From Streptomyces sp. BA2 (GTDB lineage: Bacteria; Actinomycetota; Actinomycetes; Streptomycetales; Streptomycetaceae), in contig NZ_WSRO01000002.1 of the NCBI RefSeq assembly GCF_009769735.1, positions 8,915,001 through 8,979,000 of the forward strand: DNA of 64,000 bases. The letters are read 5' to 3'. The notes beneath the pieces are model-generated. The model had not been told where the DNA came from. It saw nothing but the letters and a program-made list of their open reading frames with translations, and did no database searches. The position numbers were made by a program, and so were the translations under genes. Of the stretch, positions 16,977-25,884 are shown piece after piece (within the stretch, counting starts at the first letter, position 1; each line of letters starts with the position of its first letter).

Positions 16977-17770
16977 GCTCCCTCTCCCTCTCCCTCACCG
17001 TGCGCGACTCGTCCACGATGCTGCGCCGGAACCTCCTGCACGCCCGGCGCTATCCGTCCCTCACCCTGAACATCCTGCTGATGCCGATCGTCCTGCTGCT
17101 GCTCTTCGTCTACGTCTTCGGTGATGTGATGAGCGCGGGCATCGGCGGCGGTGGCGCGGACCGCTCGGACTACATCGCCTATCTCGTCCCTGGCATCCTG
17201 CTGATGACCATCGGCGCCACACCGACGGGGACCGCGATCTCCGTCTCCATGGACATGACCGAGGGCATCATCGCCCGCTTCCGCACGATGGCGATCCACC
17301 GAGGTTCCGTGCTCATCGGGCACGTCGTCGGCAGCGTGCTGCAGGCCATCCTCAGCGTGCTGCTCGTGGGCGCTGTCGCCGTGGCCATCGGGTTCAGGTC
17401 GACCGGCGCCACGTTCTTGGAGTGGCTTGCGGCGTTCGGGCTGCTCGCGCTCGTCGCGCTCGCGTTCACCTGGATCGCGGTCGGGATAGGGATGGCCAGC
17501 CCGAATGCCGAGGCGGCCAGCAACAACGCGCTGCCGCTGATGATCCTGCCGCTCATCTCGAGCGCCTTCGTCCCGGTCGACGCGATGCCGGGCTGGTTCC
17601 AGCCGATCGCCGAGCACCAGCCCTTCACTCCCGCCATCGAGACCCTGCGCGGGCTCCTGCTCGGCAGCGAGATCGGCGACAACGGGTGGGTCACGATCAT
17701 CTGGTGCCTGGGTCTGGCCGTGCTCGGCTATCGCTGGTCCACGTCGCTGTTCAACCGCGACCCGAAGTAA
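16973..17770 (+). CDS. ABC-2 type permease, DrrB-like
   Basis: A 265-residue membrane protein with six predicted transmembrane segments and the ABC-2 / DrrB hallmark motif (A)FTWIAVGIGMASPNAEAASN in the fourth to fifth helix region. It forms the export channel with the DrrA-like ATPase. Translational coupling is shown by the 4-bp overlap. The stop codon is part of a 22-bp tandem duplication. Substrate unknown; amphiphilic drug efflux is typical for the family. Confidence 0.9.
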   Translation: MSSLSLSLTVRDSSTMLRRNLLHARRYPSLTLNILLMPIVLLLLFVYVFGDVMSAGIGGGGADRSDYIAYLVPGILLMTIGATPTGTAISVSMDMTEGIIARFRTMAIHRGSVLIGHVVGSVLQAILSVLLVGAVAVAIGFRSTGATFLEWLAAFGLLALVALAFTWIAVGIGMASPNAEAASNNALPLMILPLISSAFVPVDAMPGWFQPIAEHQPFTPAIETLRGLLLGSEIGDNGWVTIIWCLGLAVLGYRWSTSLFNRDPK

Positions 17771-17808
17771 GCACGCGAACCGCGTCAAGTAAGCGCGCGA
17801 ACCGCCTC
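17765..17808. repeat. 22-bp tandem duplication at convergent gene ends
   Basis: AAGTAAGC(A/G)CGCGAACCGC plus four bases occurs at 17765-17786 and 17787-17808 with two mismatches. The first copy carries the permease stop TAA, and the TCA at 17785-17787 bridging the two copies is the stop of the convergent regulator. Confidence 0.9.
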
Positions 17809-20800
17809 CCACAGCTGATCCCGCTTCAGGGCGGCGTACTGCGACACCGCGTCGGCGTACGCCGCCCGGTCGGCGTTCTCGGCCGCCTGCCGGGCGCGGT
17901 CCTGCGACATCGTCGGCTGGAACTCGCGCAGCACACGCAGCCGTTCGGCCAGCGCGATCATCCGTACGGCGGAGGCGTCGCCGGACGCGAGCCCGGCCAT
18001 GCCGAGCGCGTGCACCACCGTCCCGAACACCGGCAGCTCCATGGGCGAGCGGGGCGGTCCTGCGAGCAGCGTCCGCAGCCGCCGCCGCAGTCGGTCGACC
18101 TGTACCGGGACCAGGTCGAGACGGTCGGCGTGCGCGTGCGCCGTCACCGCGGCGGACTGGATCTGAAGCGCCCACGGGTCGAGCCACGGGTCGCCGCTGT
18201 GCAGCGAGCCCGCCTCGGGCATCCGCTCCACGGCGCCGCGCCAGAGGCATAGCCCGGCCTCCGTAAGACCGCGGGCGAGGGCGATCTCCGCGCGGCTGCC
18301 GAGGTCGGGGCTGTAGAAGGCGTTGTCCTGCGGGGTGTTGGCCCCCTCGGTCTGCCGCAGCCAGTACTCGGCCTCGTCGGGGTCGCCGCGCTGCAGGCAG
18401 GCGAGGACGAGGGCCGAGCGGATGCCGATGTAGTCGAGTTCGTCACCGATACGCGGCAGCGCCTTCAGCGCCGCGTTGAGGTGCTCGTAGGCGGTCTCGC
18501 CCTGCCCCACCCGCAAGGACAGTTCACTCAGCCGGGAATGGCCCATGAGGTGCAGGGAGGGATTGTCGACGGGGGCCAGCGCGGTGATCATCCGGCGAGC
18601 CGATGCGAGCGCCCTGTCGATGTCGTGCTCGTACTCCCCTACGTAGGTGGCCACGCACTCGGCGATACCGGCGACCAGAGGCTGTTCGCTGCCGCAGAGC
18701 GCGTGCAGCACGGCGTAGTCGGGAGGGCGCATCTCGGGGAGCGCGCTCAGAACTGCCGCGGTGGCGCGCGGCAGCGTGTCCGGCGGAGCCGCGGGCAGCC
18801 GACGGAGGGTGACAAGCTGGCGTACGCCATGCGGTCCGTAGTTCATGAACAGGCCCGCCGCGCACAACACCGCCGCGGCGCGGGCGACTTCGACGTACTC
18901 GGGCCCGGGGTAGTAGTGCGAAAGCGGAGGGCCGGTGTCCGCGGCGAGGGCGGCGAGGCGGGGGTAGTTGGAGTCGGTGGACCACAGAGCGGCGAGGACG
19001 GCGGTGAGCGCGGCGATCGTGGGGCCGTCCGTACGGGCCAGGGCGTGCCGCAGGGCCGGTACGAGGTTGTCCTGCTCGGCCCTGATCCGCTCCCGGGCGG
19101 CGACGGGGCCGCCACCGCTCGGGCGAAGCAGAGAGCTCGGGGAAGGTTCCGGGCCGAAGAGCACGTCGTGGTGGGCGAGCCCGAAGTCCCTTGCCCAGGC
19201 GAGGAAGCGGCCCACGGCCGCGTCTTCCTCCCCGGCCTCCGCACGGCGGGCCGCGCTGAACTCCCGTACGGCCTCCAACATCCGGAAGCGCACGCCGGCC
19301 GGGGTGTCGGCGACGGTGAGCAGCGACTGACCTGTCAACTGATCGAGGAGCGACAGCGCATCGTCGCCGAGCACGTGCTCCGCCGCTTCCCCCGAGAAGC
19401 CTCCGGGGAAGACCGACAATGTGCGGAGCGCCGCCTTCGCGTCCTGTGCCAGCAGGTTCCAGCTCCACTCCACGACCGCGTGCAGTGTGCGGTGGCGCTC
19501 CGGCGCGTCCCGCGCCCCGCCGCGCAGCAGCGCGAACCGGTCGCCGAGCCGGCGGGCGATCTCCGGCACCGACAACACCCGCACCCGCGCAGCCGCCAAC
19601 TCCACGGCGAGCGGCAGGCCGTCGAGGTGGCGGCAGAGGTCGGCCACCGCGTGCGGCGGCAGCTCCACGCCGGTCCTCGCGGCCCTGGCCCGCTGCGTGA
19701 ACAGCTCGACCGAGGTGGCGAGACCGAGCTCCGGCAGCGCGTACACCGCCTCCGACGTGAGGTCCAGCGGGGCCCGGCTTGTGGCGAGCACCCGCAGCTC
19801 CTTCGAGGACGCGACCAGGGCCTGCACGAGGCCGGCGGCGCCCCCGATGACCTGCTCGCAGTTGTCGAGCACCAGCAGAGCGGGCCCGGCGCCGAGCACG
19901 CCGAGGATGCCTGACACCGGGTCGGCCGCGGCGTGGCCGCTCACGACGCCGTGCCGCCCCTCGCCCGCACCGAGCGCGGCGGCCACCTCCGTGGCCACGT
20001 CCGCGTCCGAGGTGACGGCGGCGAGTGGCACGAAGTACACCACGCGCTGCTCGGCCCGGCGGCTGACGGCGTGCGCGAGGCGGGTCTTGCCGAGGCCGCC
20101 GGGCCCGACGACGGTGACGGCACGGGCGCCGCGCAACAGCCGCTCCACCGCCGCGATGTCCGCCTCCCGGCCGAGGAGTGGATTGGGCTCGTGCGGCACA
20201 CCGTGCCGGACCACCGGGGCCTCGCCGCGCAGCAACTCCTGCTGCACGGCCTTGAGTCCGGCGCCGGGATCCGTGCCGAGCGCCCCGCGCAGCTCGCGGC
20301 GGTACGCCTCGTACCGCGTCAGCGCGGCGGACGGGCCCGCCGTCGCCGCCTCGCCGCGCAGCAGCTCGGCGAGTACTTCCTCGTCGCGCGGATGCTCAGC
20401 GGCGGCCACGGCCAGCGGCCCTGCCGCCTCCGCATGTCGTCCGAGGCGGGCGAGTGCCAGCGCCTGTGCGCGTACGAGAGTGCCGCGGACGGGGGCACGC
20501 TCGGCACGCAACGCGGAGACGGGGCCGTCGATATCGGCCACCCCCTCAGGGACGCCTTCCCAGAGCGCGAGCCCGGCCTCGGCTGCGGCCAGCGCACCCG
20601 CGTGGCCCCCGGCCCTGGCCCGCTCCGCGCTCGCGGCGGCGTGCAGCCGCACGGCGGAGCTGTCGACCTGATCCTCGGGGAGGTTGAGCCGGTATCCCGT
20701 CGGTGTGCTCGCGATGACGTCGGCACCCAACTGCGCCCGCGCCCTGGACACGAGGACCTGAAGCGCCTTCCCGGCCGCTCCGGCAACGCGTCCGGCCACA

Positions 20801-20939
20801 GCCCTGCCACCAGCCGCTCGGTGCCGCAGCCCGCGCGCACGTCGCCCGCGAGCAGCGCGAGGAGCCCGCGAAGCCGAGGCGCGGTGACCTCCTGCCCGCG
20901 ATGGGCGACACGCGGCAGCAGGATCAGTTCGGTGGTCAC
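17785..20939 (-). pseudogene. AfsR/SARP-type large regulator, frameshifted in the DNA-binding domain
   Basis: Together about 1050 codons. Order: OmpR-type winged helix (MTTELILLPRVAHRGQEV, then APRLRGLLALLAGDVRAG), BTAD bacterial activation domain (about residues 90-240), NB-ARC ATPase with P-loop VVGPGGLGKTRLA and VLDNCEQV, then helical repeats to the C-terminus. The winged helix reads in one frame to PDALPERPG; the rest (KALQVLVSRARAQLGADV) continues in another frame. One missing base at about 20770-20771, inside a GGG run, explains it: the total length is 3155 nt, one short of a multiple of three. Either a real inactivating mutation or a sequencing error. It is convergent with the DrrAB-like genes. 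Confidence 0.8.
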
Positions 20940-20944
20940 CCGTG

Positions 20945-21356
20945 CACATTAGCCAAGGCGTCGGCACTGGACGGCGCTCCGAGATGCACCGCCTGCGGGT
21001 GCGCAGCCGATCAGCAGTTCGGCTGCCGTCGTGTGCTGCGCCGACGCCCAACTCGGCCACGCGGCCGATCAGGGCCAGGTCGGCCCAGCCGCGGGAGACG
21101 AGAACGGCGCCCGTGCGCGCGCACCGCCTCGACGGCCACCCGGGTGACGTCGGCCGGGGCGCCCATGGGCATGCTGCCGAAGCCCACGTACACCGGTGAT
21201 TCGCCGGCGTCCAGGAACGCCATCAGCCCGGCGGGGAGCGGCCGTTCATCGCTCAGGACCCACGCTCCGGTCTGCACCACGGCGAGGTCCGACGGCTCCT
21301 GCCACGGCGGCGGCGCGCACACCCGTGCCTCCCGCGAGGCCCCCGGGGCGCTATAC
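20945..21356 (-). pseudogene. Glycosyltransferase family 1 remnant
   Basis: The minus strand encodes fragments of an MGT/sterol-type UDP-glycosyltransferase. [16 protein letters not shown] and [25 protein letters not shown] and [11 protein letters not shown] read in one frame; after a frameshift near 21105, [24 protein letters not shown] reads in another. The N-terminal acceptor domain and the C-terminal sugar-binding helices are missing. It is sandwiched between the regulator and the esterase gene. Enzymes of this group in Streptomyces often glycosylate and inactivate macrolides, which fits the neighbouring esterase. Confidence 0.75.
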
Positions 21357-21361
21357 GTTGA

Positions 21362-22588
21362 TCAAGGAAGGCTCCGTACCTTGACGTCCTTGAGGAACAC
21401 GAGCCCGTCGATCCCCGTCAGGTGAGCCGGGTCGAGCGGGGCGTAGCCGAACCAGGGTGATACGCGGGGCGCGAGCGGTGTGTTGCCGAGGGTCGTGGCC
21501 AGCTGCTCGGCGTCGATGACGTAGCGGTCCTCCGGGAGCGCGTACAGGAGTCCTTCGAGGGTGTCCGGTTGCGGGGTGTCCACTCCCTGGTGGCGGATCG
21601 TGCCGAGTGCCGTGGCCACGAAGGCATACTCCTCGCCCAGGCGGGCGCTGACGAGCGCGCCGGCGCTCCACCACTCCAGCAGCGGGTGGTTCCACATGCG
21701 CATCGTGCTCTTGTCGCGTTGGAGATGGCTGTTGTGGGCGTGGACGAGTGTCGGGCCCCGTTCGGCGAGGGCGAGGAGGTTGTGGGCCATCATGTGATCC
21801 CGCTGCCCCAGAAGGCGGGTCATCCGGCTCGGCGAGGCATCGGCCATCCAGTGGTGGTACCGCAGCAGGCCGGTGGCGGTGCGCCCGTACAGGCGCGCTC
21901 GGTCAAAGGCGTTCCGTGAGGTCGCCGTGATCAGGTACGGGGTCTGCGTGTCGAGCAGGGCCACGAGGTCGTCGGCGAGCAGCCGTAGTTGCTTCGCCTC
22001 GGTCGACTGCCCGACGGACTGGGCCGGGTCCATCATCGCGGCGGGATTGGTCCATGGGTCGTCGGCGCCGAGCAGGTGGTCGAGGGCTTCGGCGGTGCAG
22101 GGAAGCAGGTCCGCGTCCGCCACCCCGGCCGAGAGGTAGCTGTGGAGTGCGGTGAGGGCCTGGCGGGGGCTCGCGGCGTGGGTGATCTCCAGGGGGCCGT
22201 CGAAACCGGCGAAGCGGACGTGGTCGGACGAGGGCCGGCCGTCGTTGAACGCCCTTGCCCAGCGCACTAGTTCGCGGTTGGCCGCGGAGGCGCCGCCCCA
22301 GCCGTGGCTGAAGCCGTGCTTCATGACCTCGTCGAGGGTGCCTGTGTCCGCGCCCGATGTGACGTAGTCGTCCACGACCAGGCCCATCATGCAGTCGCTC
22401 TCGATTGCGATCGTCCGGTAGCCCTCCTGCTCGACGAGCTGCTGGAAGAGCTCGTTGCGCAGGTCGAGCAGAGGGTCCTCGCCGTGGGTGGGCTCGCCCA
22501 GGGCGAGCAGCTGTGGACGGGCCCCGAGGAGATTCATGACGGTGGTCGCCTCGACGGCATGGACGGTGTCCTTGATGTCAGTAGCCAT
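21362..22588 (-). CDS. Erythromycin-esterase family protein
   Basis: A 408-residue member of the EreA/EreB/succinoglycan-biosynthesis family. Diagnostic segments are LALGEPTHGEDP (residues 28-39, with the catalytic-type His and acidic residues), IAIESDC (about 60-66), FAGFDGP and LVHAHNSHLQRDKS. Family members hydrolyse the macrolide lactone or are of unknown function. It diverges from a MerR-type regulator with only 58 bp between starts, and is followed by a glycosyltransferase remnant. An antibiotic-inactivating role is plausible but unproven. Confidence 0.88.
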   Translation of the reverse strand: MATDIKDTVHAVEATTVMNLLGARPQLLALGEPTHGEDPLLDLRNELFQQLVEQEGYRTIAIESDCMMGLVVDDYVTSGADTGTLDEVMKHGFSHGWGGASAANRELVRWARAFNDGRPSSDHVRFAGFDGPLEITHAASPRQALTALHSYLSAGVADADLLPCTAEALDHLLGADDPWTNPAAMMDPAQSVGQSTEAKQLRLLADDLVALLDTQTPYLITATSRNAFDRARLYGRTATGLLRYHHWMADASPSRMTRLLGQRDHMMAHNLLALAERGPTLVHAHNSHLQRDKSTMRMWNHPLLEWWSAGALVSARLGEEYAFVATALGTIRHQGVDTPQPDTLEGLLYALPEDRYVIDAEQLATTLGNTPLAPRVSPWFGYAPLDPAHLTGIDGLVFLKDVKVRSLP

Positions 22589-22646
22589 GCCTTAAACGCT
22601 ATCGTTGAACACTCGGTTGAAACTTTGCTGCGGTACGGGTGGGATC

Positions 22647-23420
22647 ATGGGGCGAAACCTTCAAAGCGGGGATCGGCTCAGGCCGGTGGATCTGGCGCGC
22701 GGGCACGGTCTGTCCACGCAGGCGATCAGGAACTACGAGGAGGCCGGCATCCTCCCGGCCGCTGATCGCACATCGCACGGCTACCGCACCTACACCTCGC
22801 TGCACGCGCGGGCCCTGCGCGCGTTTCTTGCCCTGGTGCCCGGCCACGGCCACCAGACGGCGACGTCGATCATGCGAGCAGTGAACCGGGGCGCGGCCGA
22901 GGAGGCGTTCCGCCTCATCGACGAGAGCCACGTACAGCTCCTGGAGGACCGGCGAACCCTCCAGGCCGTGGAGAGGGCGCTCCGAGACCTGGGGGCCACG
23001 CCGGTGTCCTGGGCTGGACCAGAGGCTGGGTCCAGGCCCGCGCCTGAGGGCATGTTCGTCGGCCAGTTGGCCGGGAAGCTCGGGATCCAGCCGGCGACCC
23101 TGCGCAAATGGGAGACGGCCGGCCTTGTCCACCCGCGCCGGGACCCGCGCACCGGCTACCGCGTCTACGACGAGGCCGACGTACGGGATGCCCGGATGGT
23201 GCACCAACTCAGGCGCGGAGGCTACCTGTTGGAGCAGATCGCCCCGCTGATCGCCCAGGTGCGGGCGGCGGGCGGCCTTGAGCCTCTGGAAGCCACGTTG
23301 AGCGACTGGCGCGGCCGGCTGTCCGCTCGCGGGCGAGCCATGCTGACCGGCGCCGCCGAGCTGGAGACGTACCTCAGTGACCTGGGCCTGGGGCTGTCGG
23401 GCAGCTGTCGGGAGCCGTGA
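22647..23420 (+). CDS. TioE-like MerR-family regulator with two helix-turn-helix units
   Basis: A 257-residue protein carrying two MerR-like winged helices: the first at about residues 10-60 (ARGHGLSTQAIRNYEEAGIL), the second at about 145-190 (GKLGIQPATLRKWETAGLV). This double layout matches the TioE group known from the thiocoraline cluster. ATG at 22647 follows GGTGGGATC; an upstream in-frame start at 22605 is less likely. It is divergent from the erythromycin-esterase gene and probably controls it and the following flavoprotein. The short promoter interval holds direct repeats of GTTGAA. Confidence 0.85.
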   Translation: MGRNLQSGDRLRPVDLARGHGLSTQAIRNYEEAGILPAADRTSHGYRTYTSLHARALRAFLALVPGHGHQTATSIMRAVNRGAAEEAFRLIDESHVQLLEDRRTLQAVERALRDLGATPVSWAGPEAGSRPAPEGMFVGQLAGKLGIQPATLRKWETAGLVHPRRDPRTGYRVYDEADVRDARMVHQLRRGGYLLEQIAPLIAQVRAAGGLEPLEATLSDWRGRLSARGRAMLTGAAELETYLSDLGLGLSGSCREP

Positions 23421-23524
23421 GTCCGCTGTCGGTGGCTTGTCGGAGGCCTGTCGGCGGGGCCCGGCACCTTTCGAGGAACGGCCGCCGGAGATCACTCGGC
23501 CGGCCCCGACCCCGAGGAGCCCTC

Positions 23525-24652
23525 ATGCGTACCCCCGTCACGATCATCGGGGCCGGACTCGGCGGACTCACGCTGGCCCGCGTCCTGCACCTCCACGGAA
23601 TCCCGGTCACGGTCTACGAGGCGGAGTCCTCCCCGGCTGCGCGTTCGCAGGGCGGCATGCTCGATATCCACGACTACAACGGACAACTCGCCCTCGAAAC
23701 AGCCTCCTTGATGGATGAGTTCCGTGACCTCATTCTGGAGGGCCGCCAGGCGATGCGGGTCCTCGACCCGGACGGGACCGTCCTGCACGAGATGGCCGAC
23801 GACGGCACGGGCGGACGCCCCGAGGTGCAGCGCGGCGAACTGCGGCAGGTGCTGCTCGACTCGCTCCCGGCCGGCACCGTCCGGTGGGGGCACAAGGTCA
23901 GCAGCACCCGTAGCCTCGGCGAAGGCAGTCACGAGGTGACGTTCGCCGACGGCAGCACCGTCGTCAGCAGCCTGCTGGTCGGCGCGGACGGCGCCTGGTC
24001 ACGGGTGCGGCAGCTGCTCTCCCCCGCCACACCCGAGTACACCGGCAAGTCGGTCGTCGAGACCTACCTGTTCGAAGCCGACACCCGGCACCCCGCCGCC
24101 GCGAAAACGGTCGGTGGCGGGTCGATGATCGCGTTCACGCCGGGCAGGGAGATCTTCGCTCACCGGGAAAGGGGCGACACTCTGCACGCCTACGTGGGGC
24201 TGTCCGAGCCGCAGGACTGGTTCGCAGCCATTGACTTCACCGACGCCTCCGCGGCCGCCTCTCGAATCGCTGAGGAGTTCACCGGCTGGGCGCCGGAGCT
24301 CACCGCGCTGATCACCGACGGAGACATCCCACCGGTCCTGCGACCCCTCTACGCCCTGCCCACCGAGCACAGGTGGGACCGCGTGCCCGGCGTCACCCTG
24401 CTCGGCGACGCCGCCCACCTCTCGGCCCCGAACGGCGAAGGCGCCAACCTCGCCATGTACGACGGTGCCGAACTCGGCAAGGCCATCGCCGCTCACCCCG
24501 ACGACATCGAGACCGCGCTCACCGAGTACGAACAGGCCATGTTCCCCCGCAGCGCCGCTGCCGTCACCTTTGGAGACGCCGAAGCCCACGGGGCCGACTC
24601 CGAGAACGGCGCGGTTGAGGCCCTGCTCAAGATGATCAGCGAGCAGGCGTAA
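23525..24652 (+). CDS. FAD-dependent monooxygenase, TetX-like
   Basis: A 375-residue class A flavoprotein. Features: GxGxxG dinucleotide fold GAGLGG (9-14), acidic residue at the end of strand 2 (VYEAESS), the GADGAWSRVR motif and the C-terminal FAD-ribityl motif LLGDAAHLSAPNGEGANLAMYDG region with the alpha/beta boundary. Length and the QGGMLDIH segment match tetracycline-inactivating TetX-type enzymes and their relatives. It follows the MerR-type regulator by 104 bp on the same strand. Substrate is not determinable; it may be drug inactivation or a biosynthetic hydroxylation. Confidence 0.85.
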   Translation: MRTPVTIIGAGLGGLTLARVLHLHGIPVTVYEAESSPAARSQGGMLDIHDYNGQLALETASLMDEFRDLILEGRQAMRVLDPDGTVLHEMADDGTGGRPEVQRGELRQVLLDSLPAGTVRWGHKVSSTRSLGEGSHEVTFADGSTVVSSLLVGADGAWSRVRQLLSPATPEYTGKSVVETYLFEADTRHPAAAKTVGGGSMIAFTPGREIFAHRERGDTLHAYVGLSEPQDWFAAIDFTDASAAASRIAEEFTGWAPELTALITDGDIPPVLRPLYALPTEHRWDRVPGVTLLGDAAHLSAPNGEGANLAMYDGAELGKAIAAHPDDIETALTEYEQAMFPRSAAAVTFGDAEAHGADSENGAVEALLKMISEQA

Positions 24653-24739
24653 CAGGGAACCTGGCCGGCACCGTTCGCTCCGGGTAAATAGCGCTCGATG
24701 CAGGTAGAAAGGTGGCACGCGTCGATGAGAGGAGACGGT

Positions 24740-25693
24740 GTGGCGTCGGACGACAAGGACGGGGAGCGTTTGCTGGACGGGCTGTCGGTGGATGAGGCCC
24801 GGCCGGAGCGCCCGGTGCTGCTCGACGCTGAGGGAGAGCCGCTGCGGACCTGGCGGGAGAACTATCCCTACTCGGAGAGGCTGAAGCGCAGGGAGTACGA
24901 GCGCCAGAAGCGGATCCTGCAGATCGAGTTGTTGAAGCTGCAGAGATCGGTACGGGAACAGGGTCAGCGCATCGTGGTCGTGTGCGAGGGACGCGACGCG
25001 GCGGGCAAGGGCGGCACGATCAAACGCTTCACCGAGCGCCTCAACCCCCGCGGTGCCCGCATCGTGGCGCTGGACAAGCCCACTGAACGGGAAGCGGGCC
25101 AGTGGTACTTCCAGCGTTACGTCGCGCAGCTGCCGTCCGCGGGTGAGATCGTCTTCTTCGACCGCTCCTGGTACAACCGAGCCGGCGTCGAGCCCGTCAT
25201 GGGCTTCTGCACCCCACGCCAGCACGAGGAATTTCTGCAGCAGGCACCGCTGTTCGAGAAGATGATCACCGATGACGGCATCGTGCTGGTCAAGTTCTGG
25301 TTCTCCGTCTCCAGAGCGGAGCAACGCACACGCTTTGCCATCCGCCAGGTGGATCCCGTACGCCAGTGGAAGCTCTCACCCACGGATCTCGCGTCGCTGG
25401 ATCTCTGGGACGCCTACACCCGCGCCAAGGTGGACATGTTCCGCGCCACGGACACCGTCCACGCGCCGTGGTCGGTGATCAAGTTCAACGACAAGCGCCG
25501 CGGACGCCTCGAAGCCATCCGGCACCTGCTGCTGCGTGTCGACTACGCGTCGATGGACAAGGACGCGGTGGGGGAGTCGGACCCGCTCATCATCGGTCCG
25601 GCCGACACACTGCTGGAAGCGGACGAGGATCCGACGGACCTGTCACCGAGCCGACTCGCCGAGAATGAGCAAGGGCCTGGTCAGCACCCGTGA
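24740..25693 (+). CDS. ppk2: Polyphosphate kinase 2
   Basis: About 317 residues. The PPK2 Walker A motif is GRDAAGKGGT (84-93), Walker B is FFDRSWYNRAGVEPVMGF and the lid motif is VDPVRQWKLSPTDLAS. It transfers phosphate between polyphosphate and nucleotides in the cytoplasm, usually making GTP/ATP or NDPs. I chose the GTG at 24740 because AGAGGAG lies at ideal distance; ATGs at 24725 and 24698 are in frame alternatives. Two secreted phosphoesterase-like genes follow on the same strand. Confidence 0.9.
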   Translation: MASDDKDGERLLDGLSVDEARPERPVLLDAEGEPLRTWRENYPYSERLKRREYERQKRILQIELLKLQRSVREQGQRIVVVCEGRDAAGKGGTIKRFTERLNPRGARIVALDKPTEREAGQWYFQRYVAQLPSAGEIVFFDRSWYNRAGVEPVMGFCTPRQHEEFLQQAPLFEKMITDDGIVLVKFWFSVSRAEQRTRFAIRQVDPVRQWKLSPTDLASLDLWDAYTRAKVDMFRATDTVHAPWSVIKFNDKRRGRLEAIRHLLLRVDYASMDKDAVGESDPLIIGPADTLLEADEDPTDLSPSRLAENEQGPGQHP

Positions 25694-25768
25694 TGTGTCG
25701 AAGGGCAGCCGACTTGGCCCAAAGTGGGCTTGTACATGCCAAGAGTGAACCCCTAGAAAGTGGCAGTG

Positions 25769-25790
25769 CCGCTCCCTGACTACGGAGCGG
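25769..25790. other. Hairpin in the interval between ppk2 and the first secreted nuclease
   Basis: CCGCTCC and GGAGCGG form a 7-bp stem with an 8-base loop, about 75 bp after the ppk2 stop. There is no T-run. It could be a weak terminator or a leader structure of the nuclease mRNA. Confidence 0.35.
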
Positions 25791-25884
25791 GAACACGGTG
25801 ATGTGCTCAACGGGGGGCGAGCCACACGGTGGGTCCACGGATCCGCCTTCCCCCCGTGCTGCACTCCGATGCAGAGGGGGAACA

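Noticed and set aside
18481..19914. 477-residue plus-strand frame within the AfsR-type regulator
   Set aside because: Antisense shadow; the minus strand has P-loop, BTAD and NB-ARC patterns and expected codon bias.
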